Source: Malurus cyaneus samueli
Taxonomy: Eukaryota; Chordata; Aves; Passeriformes; Maluridae
DNA length: 64,000 bases
Reading direction: 5' to 3'
NCBI GenBank assembly: GCA_009741485.1
Contig: CM019236.1
Coordinates: forward strand, 53,091,278 to 53,155,277
Shown: positions 1 through 12,300 of the stretch, piece by piece
Layout of the letters: each line of letters opens with the position of its first letter
Position numbering within the stretch: position 1 is the stretch's first letter
Position numbers and translations under genes: made by a program
The notes under the pieces: model-generated
Told to the model about the DNA's origin: nothing
The model's database searches: none
Seen by the model: the letters and a program-made list of their open reading frames with translations, nothing else

Positions 1-76
1 CGACACCTGTAGAAGCCCTCCTTGTCATTCTTTACTTCCCTTGCCAGGTTCAGTTCCAGCTTCGTCTCATAGGAGA
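1..76 (-). mobile_element. CR1 LINE fragment, ORF2 coding part
   Basis: Read on the minus strand, the first 75 bases translate without a stop to a stretch containing LNLAREVK followed by GFYR. This resembles the part of the CR1 ORF2 (endonuclease-reverse transcriptase) polyprotein just before the RT domain, where 'LAREVKDNKKGFY'-like sequence is usual. The element runs off the window edge, so its length is unknown. It is a dead fragment. Identification rests on recalled CR1 similarity. Confidence 0.6.
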
Positions 77-372
77 ATGCTGAAAACTGGAGGAATTGAA
101 CCTGGTGCCAAAAATATTTATGGAAAACATGGAGAGTTTGAGGTTTTATTGGTGGATTAATTTCTTGACACAGATCATGGCAAGGCTGCTGAACAGCTGT
201 GCTGTCACAAATCTTAGGAAATGCAAGTATAAGAGGGAGGCTGTTTTTTAACATTTTAAACACTGAAACACTTTTAAATCTGTTTACTCACATTAACATA
301 TTTAAAACTTATTAAATGTGTGAGTTTAATACTGTGCGAGAGCAGGAAACCCCAGCAGCTGAAGCTCACTCT
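77..372. other. Non-coding DNA left of the duplicated block
   Basis: AT-rich sequence with no open frame of interest. It ends where similarity to the second copy of the large direct repeat begins (near position 373). Nothing else is recognised. Confidence 0.5.
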
Positions 373-697
373 TTCTTAAAAAAACCACCATTCCCCCAGG
401 AAGTTTGTGACTACAACTTCATAAACAAACCTCATATATTGCAACATAACTGAAAAATATTCCACTCAAATCAATGGGATCCATTTGAGTTCCTTCAGCT
501 GAGGATCCATCAGACTAAACAGCAGCATTCAGTGAGAAGCTTTAGTTCTTCTCTCCAGGAAGAGGTCTTCACAGCATCCTTCTCCTGTCCTTACCCTTTT
601 CCTTCCCTCTCACACCATTGCTCTCAGCATCTTCTAGGCAATGACTGACTAGTTTACTGGCATAACTGCAGCAATACTATCCTTCCTTTCCCTCCAC

Positions 698-1145
698 AGA
701 ATTACAGAACCATAGAAAGGTTTGGTTTAGAAAGGGCCTTAAATATAATTTAGCTTCAACCCCACTCCATGGACAAGGACAATTCCCATTAGACCATGCT
801 GCTCAATGCCACATCCAATCTGCCCTTGAACACTCCTAGAGATGGGGCAGCCACAAATTCTCTGGGCAACCTCACCACCCTCACAGTAAAAAAACATAAA
901 TTATTCTAATAGCTATTCTAAACCTACTTATTCAGTTTGAATACATTCCCCCTCCTCCTGTCACTACATGTCTTTATAAATAATCCCTCTCCAGACTTCT
1001 TGTAGCTACCTTTCGATACTGGAACGCTGCAGTGAGGTCTCACTGGAACCTTCTCTTCTTCAGTCTGAACAGCCCCAGTGTCTCAGCTGTGTCTTTTCAG
1101 GAGAGGTGTTCCAGGTCTCTAATAATATTCATGGCGCTCTTTCTC
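698..1145 (-). mobile_element. CR1 LINE 3' fragment (copy A)
   Basis: On the minus strand this is a 5'-truncated CR1. The low-coordinate end has the 'agaaccatagaaagg' terminus that is the reverse complement of the CR1 3' tail. It is followed by the typical order of blocks: 'ccttaaatataatttagcttcaa', 'gaacactcctagagatgggg', 'ctctgggcaacct', 'cagtctgaacagcccca'. The tail of CR1 has no poly(A), as here. The same insertion appears at 8934-9375 in the duplicated block. Confidence 0.85.
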
Positions 1146-4100
1146 ACATAAGTAAAATATTATCTATATGGCACAAAATAGATGTGTTAACTTTAAGCTA
1201 ATTTCTTTTCTGCTCTGCTTCAGGTAATAGCTTCTCTTTGAGCCAGTTCTCTTCTCTACTTGTTTTACTTGGCTTATATTGAACCTTGTAGATTAATTTT
1301 TTAATTGTATTTCCTATTGCACGAGAGCCAAAATATGGAAGTGGCTACATCCTTTAATTTTGTACCTTAGATTCTATGCAAATAGCACAGAAATCATTAT
1401 TTTTCATTCTGTGTCATTTTCTTCTTTTACTGATACGAAAAATATCAAAAAACAACAGGTGCAGCAGCTTTCAGCCAAGCCTAATTAAAAGGAATTCATT
1501 TTACATATAAATTAACAAGTTGATGTTTCCATTCTTTGTGACTCACTACCTCATCTTAAAAAGAATTCCCTGTTGTAACAGCAACTGTTAATTTTAGTGA
1601 TTTCAATGTTTTTTTTGACCAGGAATGGACAAAGTGCTTGGATATTTTTTCTGTTCATCTGGCCCTTTCCATCATTCTCATCAGATTGTTTCATGCTGCT
1701 TGAATGTCTTCTCCAGAGGACAAGTGTTTTCACCTGGTATCAGCCTAATTTTCATTTCTGATTCCCAGCTTCTGGCACTCCTCTCCCATTCCACCTCTGC
1801 ACTCTTTGTCCCACCAGAGATTCAGGATGTCACTTCAGTGGCTTTACACAAGGACCACAAAGCTTTGTTTTGTCTCCATGGTTTTTTTCCCATTTCTCTT
1901 TTACTACTTTTGCTAGAGAGAGCAGCACACTATACACCAGTGAAAATGCTTCCCCTCAGCATAAGGAATTTTGATGATACGGGGTTTTTTTTGTCACTCC
2001 CAATAATAATTAAATATAATTAAAATGCTAATTAAACGTCCTGATTAGAGTTGTGCACCAGAGTGACCCTGGGAGCAGGTGGCTTGTGAGCATTCCAAGC
2101 CAGTGAAGCACAGCTGATATTTTACATCCAACTCAGCTGCACCTAAGCCAACAGTAATGGTCCTGGAGCTACCCTTGAAGTAGCTACAAGAGTAGAACCC
2201 TTAGAAGTGCAAAAAAAAAAAAAAAAAAAAAAAATCCACTGCAAACAGATTCTCCTTAAGCTCATGAAATTAGAACATTTGGAAAGATTAAAGGCATTTC
2301 CAGTACTTAAAAGAATAATTGAAATACCAAGGGAACTCCACAAAGAAACTTTGATAACGAGAGATCCAAAAAACCCACGGTGCCCACAATGGACTCTACA
2401 TCTATGTTCTGTCTTTTCAGTCAGGCATGCATATCAAAAAAAAAAAAAAAAAACAGCTTTGGTATTGCTACTCTTCACCTTCCTTCCTTTTCTGTGATGA
2501 TCTACCAATATATTTGCTGCTGTAATTCTGCAATCATTCTTTCTTAATGCTAATACTAATCTTAATAAAAAAAAAAAAAAAAAAAGGATGTTTTGGTTTA
2601 TTTGGATTTTTTTTGTAATGGCATCACTCTGTGAAGCATAAAATGGCAGATGTGAAAGGTCTCAAGAAAAACTGATTATTTCCAAGTGAATCAAATACCA
2701 TGTATCTCTTATGTCTTACTCAAAAGTACTACATTATTTCCATCCATGCAAAAAATGAGCTTAAATGGAGACACTAATCTTTATTCTCGGAATTTCTTCT
2801 ACATATTCCTCCCTGAAAGAGGAGGAAAAGAAAAGATTTTTGAAATATATAAGAAAGGTAGAATATAAAAAGAGATATATTAATCTCTAAAAAAATATGC
2901 AGAAGTAATAAGAAATTTTCATGAACAGTATATGAATGGGCAATGTTCTTCAATTGCATCCTTCCTCAGCTGAAAGTTTTTCAGGTTCCTTAAAGATAAA
3001 CTATCTAAAGGCTAAGTTTACTTGCTGTCATACTTTATCCGCATTTGTTGTTTGCCACACTGTTTATTTCTGTAGCTAGCATGTTGTGAGAAAACCACAA
3101 TAAAAGACCCAAATTTCATAATCTTTTTCAGGTTTTTGTAGTAGCTCACTTCGAAAATACAAATGTGACTGATTTGTTATTTAAAGTGAAGTGACAATAG
3201 TTTTCTAAAGAACAGAACTGTTTTGAATAATGGCAAGTTTCTTTCATATGTACTCACACCTGTGTATTGAAGTCAGGGACTCCACAGATATTGTCATTAT
3301 TTTAAACCTTTTTTTTTTTTTTTCCAGCTTGACAAAACCTGAATGACAGTGAGTTAGGAAGAGCAGCAGTTAGAGAAATTTCATTCCATAGGCTGCTCTG
3401 GAACTCACTGTACTAATGCTGACACTACCACCACTGTGCTACTCTCTTTTTGCACTCCATTTATGATTTCCAAAACACATGTTAATTTTTTAACATGTCC
3501 CAAACTGACAGAGCTGTCCAGATGGCCATGTAAATGCTTCCAGTGTCAATACTCAGGCAAACATGCATTCAGACAATTATTTCTGGTATTATACTTAGCC
3601 CTGAACATTCTTCTGTATAAAAACTTGCTTTCAGAAACATTTGGAGAACATGAATGAAAAGAAATCTGAACACTAGGAAGCTGATTCATGGTTTCTATTC
3701 AAAAAACTGCTTGTGAAGGCTTCTAAAACAGCTATAATCATGAGCATATTCTTCTCACCCATGACCCAGATTAGAAGAACTACATGGGTAACTTTAAACA
3801 TGCAAATAGTGTCAGATACACACAGATTTATCTATGCAATTACATTTGCTCCTTAGCCAGGAGCTTTATGGTTTTTATTCATGGTCACCTTTTCCTGAAA
3901 TGTTATAGGAAATCTTTAGGAATGGCATAAAAGCAGTGACTTAATGCAAGTGGGTAATCAGTCACCAACTTTAATATCATAATGCAAGGGAGAAAGAACA
4001 ACACTGGAACAAAAGAAGCAGATGAACCAAAGGAGAGACATAAATGAAAAGTAGCCATGGTAAAAATACATAAGGCCAGCATGACTGCCATTGTTAGAAT

Positions 4101-7100
4101 ATGAATGTAAAGCCAATTATTGTTAGGTTTAAAAGGCCAACCAATACAGAAATTGCTTGAAGTAATTCCAGGGTTAGAATTGGCCCGTGATAATAAACAC
4201 GGTGTGGATCCTTCAGTCGGCTGCAGTTTCACTAGGAAAAGAAAGCCTGTATGTGAACTGAGGGAAAAACACAAAAACATAGTGACTAAGGAGTAGTCAT
4301 TGTAACAGTGACTCAACAACTGAACATCAGAACAGACTATTTGAATAATTCTCCAATTATCACATTACATTATATATTTCTGAATTATTTATTTTTATTT
4401 CTTTGTTATATATCCACTCAGAGCTTCTTCCTTTAGGAGAAAATAAGGATTAATTTATAAAAGCCACAAAGACACTAATACAAAGGATTATTGTGTACCT
4501 TTATAGAAGGTATCCAAAAAAAAAAAAAACCACTGAATAAATCTTTGAAATAGCTGTTAAAAAAAAAAAAAAACAAACACTAAAACATGTTTTGCCAATG
4601 AAGGAGTTACAGGTTTGGATCAGATAATTTCTAGTACGTCAGTTAACACAAATACTTTAATCAATTATTTATTATGTTATTCTTCCACAAATCCTACTGT
4701 TACCCATTCAGCCTTCTGCTCCTTAAGTATTATGGACAGAGGATACAGCACTAATATAAATAAATAAATAAAAAATAAATAAATACAATAAAAAGTGAAT
4801 TGCTCAGAGAGCAAACATCTAAGATAGTGATATTGTCTCCAGCAAAGCTACCTGTTTGAAAAAGAATTTTGATTCCCAACCTGTCAATCTCTCTTGAGTC
4901 TTCTTGTAAAGCAACACCAAAGAGCTGCACTTCATCATTGAAGCGTGGTTGCAAAAATACAAGCTGAAGACACTTTTTTTCTTTATTTGGTACCAGACAC
5001 TTTCATACTTCTGCTCCTGGTGTAAAATCATTTAGCATGGTAGCACACCTTCTCTGCTTTCATAAATCCAGGGAGAAGGGTCCATCATGCAGGGTAAAGA
5101 TATCAGTAGCAACCCTATATTACATTAAAGGGAGGGTGATGTCTATGCAGCAACTGGATTGGTAAGGTTCTCCTTCCTACTTTTCCATGAGATTTCACAG
5201 ATGGCCAGTCATAAAACTATAAGACTGTCTCCTGAAGAGACTGTGGGCACCATCTTCCAAAAGGCCATATTTTAATGGTGTACAATGCATCCTCTTTTCC
5301 AGTAAACCATGAGTAAAGAGGCTTATACTGAAGGCATGAATATTAAAGCCATGAAGTCACTTGTGTTTTCATCTTCCTCCACTAAAAAACAGAATGAGTG
5401 AAAAGAAGCTGGAATCTGAATACAAAGAGAAAATGGATTACACTAGCAATAATAATGTCAGTAATAGAGGCAAAAATAGAGCTAGAATTAAGCTGACATC
5501 AGTGACACAGAAGGAGAACTTAGATAAGGGAGTTAAGTGAACATGTTTTGCTTTGTTGGGATTCATTTTTAAGCAAAAACCAGATATATATAACCAGGGA
5601 CAGTCATATTTTCTTAAAGCAAAATGTAAAATTTTTCAAGATACTAAAATAGGTGGAATATTCTGCACTCGTTTCAATCCACTTTAGCCACTGACAGTTC
5701 TTGTGCACATCTACACGCTTCACATTAAAAAAAAAAATACAGCAAAAAGCCCATAAGTTTGTGAGAAGAGTGTGATGAGTGAGTGATCTTTTTCCCCTGG
5801 AAACACTTTTCCTTGATGATAACAAATGAAAACATGTTACACACTTGAAGTAATGTATCATTATCTGGAGCAAAACAAGATGTGGCCTGATTACAATGCT
5901 AATTACTTTTCCTCAAGTCAAGGACGGACTTCGAACTGTCTAATCCTTTCAATTTAGCTTTCAGACTCTGAAGTTTGAAGATGTATAACGTTTCTCACTA
6001 GAAGGTAACAATTTTTTTTTTTAAAATTAGTTCTGCTGGAGAAGAACTGAGTGAGAGAACAATGATTTGGACACAGCTCCCTGTGTAAATAGTCTGGGGA
6101 GGCTCAGCCAGAGTTGATTTGCTCAGTATTTCCAAGAAGAGTCTTATAGAAAGTCAGATAGCATCAGTAGACTCAATCTGGCTATAAATATAAAAAAAAA
6201 ATAAAAAAAAAAAAAAGTGAAAAGAAAATGCAGAGAATGTCTCTTTGTCTGGCATCCTCTGAAAATTGGATTGTGTTGAAGAACTGTGCTACTGAGTGAC
6301 ATAATCTGTGACCTGTACAGGCTTTTGCTGAGATTTGAGGAAGTGTCAGCTCTGTAAGGTTCCTCTTCATTCTTAGTGGTGTTTCTGCAGCTTCAGAGTA
6401 ACCCACCCTCTAATTTTAGAGCAATTTTTGTCTTTCAATCGAATGCAAACAGCTTCCATTTATTGACTGTAGAGTAATTACTCAGAAAGAGTCTGCTAGG
6501 AATTTATATGTCAATTCCATTAGTGCAGCTTCTCGCTAATGGATCCTTGAACATTTTTTTTAAAAGCATGTGACCAGTATAAACAGAAGTTGGAACAGCT
6601 TTTCTGTCCTGTAGATATGTTACATATGCCAGTATTGTTATTTAATTTTGCCTGGGGTTTTTTATTATTAGTTTAGTTTCATTTCAAAGCCTAGAACTTT
6701 AATTTGTACCACAGAAAAGAAAATTACCATTCTGTGCCTTTTCAGTATGGAACAATCTAATAACATTAATAGATACTAGTTTCTTCCTAACAGAAAGTTT
6801 AATCAAAGAAATTACCTTTCACCAACTTCTTCTGCTGTGAGAGGAGACCAACACAGAGGTTCACCGGGTTCCCATCTGTTCGTTTTTCTCCCTGAACTAG
6901 GGCATGAACTTTTCTTCCTTCCCCAAGACAAAGGCTGAGTGACATTTTTAGTTCTTCTTAGCCATGGGTTAGCATTTTTTTTTCCCTTTCCCGGCATTTT
7001 GGGGTTTTTTGTTCTCCTGGGGAAAAGGGAGGTGATAAGATTCTGATGGTTCAATATCTAAGTAATTCATTTTTTTTCTCTGTGCCATGCAGCTTTTGTT

Positions 7101-7944
7101 AATAAATTGTTGGGGGTTTTTTCACTTCACAAACAATATTGATCTCACATCAGTAAAGGGATTGCTGAAACCCTTATCTTTAGAGGAAATGCCCATCCCA
7201 GAGAGTTTTCTCCCAAACTTTTCTCTGAATCAAGACAGTAAACCAACAGGACTATCTTCTGTCATTCACCTCCAACTTGAGAACAAACCCCATGGCCCTG
7301 CATATAGGGGTTCTCAAACACTCATATGAGATGTTTCACATTTCTTTCTGTCTTTCAAGTTTATCAAAAGTTGTTTGACAACCATGACCACACTTTGCCG
7401 CTATAAAAACTGAGCACCTGCAAACAGTTCATTGCTTCCTCACAAAGAGACCCTGGTAAAATACCCCAAGAGCTTTTTGACATTTGAATTCGTTTTGGTG
7501 CTCCATGCCTTAAATTCTTGCTGGTTAGACTTGCAATTACTCTACCTGTGCAATCCACAGGGCAAGTGAACATCAGACTGCCCAACTCCAGGACACTGTT
7601 CTGACAAGTACCACGTTACTGTGTACCCTGATGCCATTTTTCTACAACCAGGTCACTTTCATGCGTCTGTCAGGGTCCTCAGTAAGATGATATTTCAGAG
7701 TCCTGCCTATCCCAAGGCAACTGTATTTTAGCCCCTGCCAGTCCCAAAAAGTTAACAGGAACCTGACATGAAAACAAGATTTGGGGAAGTTCAGTAACTA
7801 TTTGGAAGACAGAAAATTAAGCAGATTACAGAGTTTCTTTTTACCCTTACTTCTAGTCATGAGGAGGGAGGTACTAATAACCATTCAGAGTCCTGGAGAA
7901 AAAAAATAGAAAAAAGGAAAGAAAAAAAAAAGTGGAAGATATAG
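1146..7944. other. Non-coding part of copy A
   Basis: No coding exon is recognised. Open frames here (the longest is 138 codons, at 3903-4319 on the minus strand) are short, low-complexity or unlike any known family. Mono- and tetranucleotide tracts occur at about 2,210-2,235, 2,436-2,453, 2,565-2,585, 4,516-4,573 and 4,755-4,788 (AAAT). Confidence 0.6.
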
Positions 7945-8082
7945 AATAGATAGATAATAGATAGATAGATAGATATATAGTAGATAGTATAGATAATGGA
8001 TGGATGGATGGATGGATGGGATGGATGGATGGATGGATGGTGGATGGATGGATGAGGATGATAGAGATAGATAGATAGATAG

Positions 8083-8138
<56 letters not shown>

Positions 8139-8192
8139 GATAGATAAGATAGATAGATAGAAGAAAATAGATAGATAGATAGATATAGATAA
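7945..8192. repeat. GATA/GGAT compound microsatellite (copy A)
   Basis: Repeats of 'gata' flank a 'ggat' segment at about 7,997-8,060. The tract is broken by single-base irregularities such as 'gatagtatagata'. Open frames reading YLSI or HPSI repeats on the minus strand are translations of this tract, not genes. The paired tract in copy B (16,159-16,433) is longer and more regular. Confidence 0.95.
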
Positions 8193-8313
8193 GCATGGAA
8201 CTTGTTTGACTGAATAGGTGTGTTAAGCATTTATAAGCTCTTTTGTACAGGTATAAACTGTTACAGACAAAGGAGGTGGATGATGCTCAAATCGCTGGTA
8301 GGACACAAGAAGT

Positions 8314-8338
8314 NNNNNNNNNNNNNNNNNNNNNNNNN
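8314..8338. other. Assembly gap of exactly 25 N
   Basis: The run of N is exactly 25 bases, a fixed placeholder length and not an estimated gap size. Copy A of the large repeat ends on its left edge. The last 30 bases before it match copy B only with several indels, as expected for poorly corrected read ends. Confidence 0.98.
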
Positions 8339-8618
8339 GTTCATCTAGGCCTAGCCTCGGCTTTTGAGGTAAACACCCTGTGCTTGGTCAGATCCCAATC
8401 TCTGTAAAGTAGACTGCATATAATATTGCTATAGGGATGAAAACTACGATTTCTCCTTATACAGCATTTATAACAGCCTCAAATTTTAGGGTTTAATAGA
8501 TTTCATAGTTTGTTTCAATTGTGATTGTGATTCATCTACATAGCATATAATTCACAGGTTGTAATTGTTTTGACACAGTTGACCCTTGAAGGCACACTTC
8601 GTATCTGGCTAATTGTGG
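8339..8618. other. Unmatched sequence between gap and copy B
   Basis: About 280 bases that match neither the left flank of copy A nor anything else seen in the window. It contains a few CpG-bearing stretches and then joins copy B at 'ttcttaaaa'. It is probably a read extension into the gap. Confidence 0.5.
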
Positions 8619-8933
8619 TTCTTAAAACCAATTCCCCAGGAGTTTGTGACTACAATCCAAAACAACCTCATATATTGCAACATAACTGAAAAATATTCCA
8701 CTCAAATCAATGGGATCCATTTGAGTTCCTTCAGCTGAGGATCCATCAGACTAAACAGCAGCATTCAGTGAGAAGCTTTATTTCTTCTCTCCAGGAAGAG
8801 GTCTTCAAAGCATCCTTCTCCTGTCCTTACCCTTTTCCTTCTCTCACACCATTGCTCTCAGCATCTTCTAGGCAATGACTGACTAGTTTACTGGCATAAC
8901 TGCAGCAATACTATCCTTCCTTTCCCTCCACAG

Positions 8934-9375
8934 AATTACAGAACCATAGAAAGGTTTGGTTTAGAAAGGGCCTTAAATATAATTTAGCTTCAACCCCACT
9001 CCATGGACAAGGACAATTCCCATTAGACCATGCTGCTCAATGCCACATCCAATCTGCCCTTGAACACTCCTAGAGATGGGGCAGCCACAAATTCTCTGGG
9101 CAACCTCACCACCCTCACAGTAAAAAAACATAAATTATTCTAATAGCTATTCTAAACCTACTTATTCAGTTTGAATACATTCCCCCTCCTCCTGTCACTA
9201 CATGTCTTTATAATCCCTCTCCAGACTTCTTGTAGCTACCTTTCGATACTGAGACGCTGCAGTGAGGTCTCACTGGAACTCTCTTCTTCAGTCTGAACAG
9301 CCCCAGTAGTCTCAGCTGTGTCTTTTCAGGAGAGGTGTTCCAGGTCTCTAATAATATTCATGGCGCTCTTTCTCA
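8934..9375 (-). mobile_element. CR1 LINE 3' fragment (copy B)
   Basis: This is the same insertion as at 698-1145, with the same breakpoints and small differences (for example 'tctttataatccctctcc' without the extra 'aataa'). Because the insertion is shared, it predates the duplication, or the two are the same locus. Confidence 0.85.
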
Positions 9376-12300
9376 CATAAGTAAAATATTATCTATATGG
9401 CACAAAATAGATGTGTTAACTTTAAGCTAATTTCTTTTCTGCTCTGCTTCAGGTAATAGCTTCTCTTTGAGCCAGTTCTCTTCTCTACTTGTTTTACTTG
9501 GCTTATATTGAACCTTGTAGATTAATTTTTTAATTGTATTTCCTATTGCACGAGAGCCAAAATATGGAAGTGGCTACATCCTTTAATTTTGTACCTTAGA
9601 TTCTATGCAAATAGCACAGAAATCATTATTTTTCATTCTGTGTCATTTTCTTCTTTTACTGATACGAAAAATATCAAAAAACAACAGGTGCAGCAGCTTT
9701 CAGCCAAGCCTAATTAAAAGGAATTCATTTTACATATAAATTAACAAGTTGATGTTTCCATTCTTTGTGACTCACTACCTCATCTTAAAAAGAATTCCCT
9801 GTTGTAACAGCAACTGTTAATTTTAGTGATTTCAATGTTTTTTTTGACCAGGAATGGACAAAGTGCTTGGATATTTTTTCTGTTCATCTGGCCCTTTCCA
9901 TCATTCTCATCAGATTGTTTCATGCTGCTTGAATGTCTTCTCCAGAGGACAAGTGTTTTCACCTGGTATCAGCCTAATTTTCATTTCTGATTCCCAGCTT
10001 CTGGCACTCCTCTCCCATTCCACCTCTGCACTCTTTGTCCCACCAGAGATTCAGGATGTCACTTCAGTGGCTTTACACAAGGACCACAAAGCTTTGTTTT
10101 GTCTCCATGGTTTTTTTCCCATTTCTCTTTTACTACTTTTGCTAGAGAGAGCAGCACACTATACACCAGTGAAAATGCTTCCCCTCAGCATAAGGAATTT
10201 TGATGATACGGGGTTTTTTTTGTCACTCCCAATAATAATTAAATATAATTAAAATGCTAATTAAACGTCCTGATTAGAGTTGTGCACCAGAGTGACCCTG
10301 GGAGCAGGTGGCTTGTGAGCATTCCAAGCCAGTGAAGCACAGCTGATATTTTACATCCAACTCAGCTGCACCTAAGCCAACAGTAATGGTCCTGGAGCTA
10401 CCCTTGAAGTAGCTAAAGTAGCAACCCTTAGAAGTGCAAAAAAAAAAAAAAAAAAAAAATAATCCACTGACAAACAGATTCTCCTTAAGCTCATGAAATT
10501 AGAACTATTTGGAAGATTAAAGGCAATTTCAGTACTTAAAGAGAATAATTGAAATACCAAGGGAACTCCACAAAGAAACTGTTGATAAAGCGAGGATCCA
10601 ACCACCGGGCCCCAAATGACTCTACATTATGTGTGTATCAGGCATGACATATACAAAAAAAAAAAAAAAAAACAGCTATTGGTATTGCTACTTTCACCTT
10701 CACTTCCTTTTCTGTGATGATCTACCAATATATTTGCTGCTCTAATTCTGCATCATTCTTTACTTAATGCTAATACTAATCCTTAATAAAAAAAAAAAAA
10801 AGGATGTTTTGGTTTATTTGGATTTTTTTTGTAATGGCATCACTCTGTGAAGCATAAAATGGCAGATGTGAAAGGTCTCAAGAAAAACTGATTATTTCCA
10901 AGTGAATCAAATACCATGTATCTCTTATGTCTTACTCAAAAGTACTACATTATTTCCATCCATGCAAAAAATGAGCTTAAATGGAGACACTAATCTTTAT
11001 TCTCGGAATTTCTTCTACATATTCCTCCCTGAAAGAGGAGGAAAAGAAAAGATTTTTGAAATATATAAGAAAGGTAGAATATAAAAAGAGATATATTAAT
11101 CTCTAAAAAAATATGCAGAAGTAATAAGAAATTTTCATGAACAGTATATGAATGGGCAATGTTCTTCAATTGCATCCTTCCTCAGCTGAAAGTTTTTCAG
11201 GTTCCTTAAAGATAAACTATCTAAAGGCTAAGTTTACTTGCTGTCATACTTTATCCGCATTTGTTGTTTGCCACACTGTTTATTTCTGTAGCTAGCATGT
11301 TGTGAGAAAACCACAATAAAAGACCCAAATTTCATAATCTTTTTCAGGTTTTTTGTAGTAGCTCACTTCGAAAATACAAATGTGACTGATTTTTGTTATT
11401 TAAAGTGAAGTGACAAATAGTTTTCTAAAGAACAGAACTGTTTTTGAATAATGGCAAGTTTCTTTCATATGTACTCACACCCTGTGTATTGAAGTCAGGG
11501 ACTCCACAGATATTGTCATTATTTCTAAACCTTTTTTTTTTTTTCCAGCTTGACAAAACCTGAATGACAGTGAGTTAGGAAGAGCAGCAGTTAGAGAAAT
11601 TTCATTCCATAGGCTGCTCTGGAACTCACTGTACTAATGCTGACACTACCACCACTGTGCTACTCTCTTTTTGCACTCCATTTATGATTTCCAAAACACA
11701 TGTTAATTTTTTAACATGTCCCAAACTGACAGAGCTGTCCAGATGGCCATGTAAATGCTTCCAGTGTCAATACTCAGGCAAACATGCATTCAGACAATTA
11801 TTTCTGGTATTATACTTAGCCCTGAACATTCTTCTGTATAAAAACTTGCTTTCAGAAACATTTGGAGAACATGAATGAAAAGAAATCTGAACACTAGGAA
11901 GCTGATTCATGGTTTCTATTCAAAAAACTGCTTGTGAAGGCTTCTAAAACAGCTATAATCATGAGCATATTCTTCTCACCCATGACCCAGATTAGAAGAA
12001 CTACATGGGTAACTTTAAACATGCAAATAGTGTCAGATACACACAGATTTATCTATGCAATTACATTTGCTCCTTAGCCAGGAGCTTTATGGTTTTTATT
12101 CATGGTCACCTTTTCCTGAAATGTTATAGGAAATCTTTAGGAATGGCATAAAAGCAGTGACTTAATGCAAGTGGGTAATCAGTCACCAACTTTAATATCA
12201 TAATGCAAGGGAGAAAGAACAACACTGGAACAAAAGAAGCAGATGAACCAAAGGAGAGACATAAATGAAAAGTAGCCATGGTAAAAATACATAAGGCCAG

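Larger units (their letters stand above)
373..8313. repeat. Large direct repeat, copy A
   Basis: This block recurs at 8619-16557 in the same orientation. The offset between copies drifts between about 8,200 and 8,240 because of small indels. Long stretches, for example 1,130-2,190 against 9,360-10,410, are essentially identical. Differences cluster in patches: 2,190-2,580, 4,360-5,050, 6,000-6,240, 6,780-7,140 and the microsatellite at 7,945-8,192. The right end of copy A stops exactly at a 25-N gap. The block holds a CR1 fragment, an AAAT tract, A/T homopolymers and a GATA microsatellite, but no recognisable gene. It is probably a false duplication made during assembly or gap filling. Confidence 0.93.

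Noticed and set aside
7874..8230. Minus-strand open frames of YLSI and HPSI repeats (also 16,078-16,470)
   Set aside because: They are translations of the GATA/GGAT microsatellite and have no protein-coding character.
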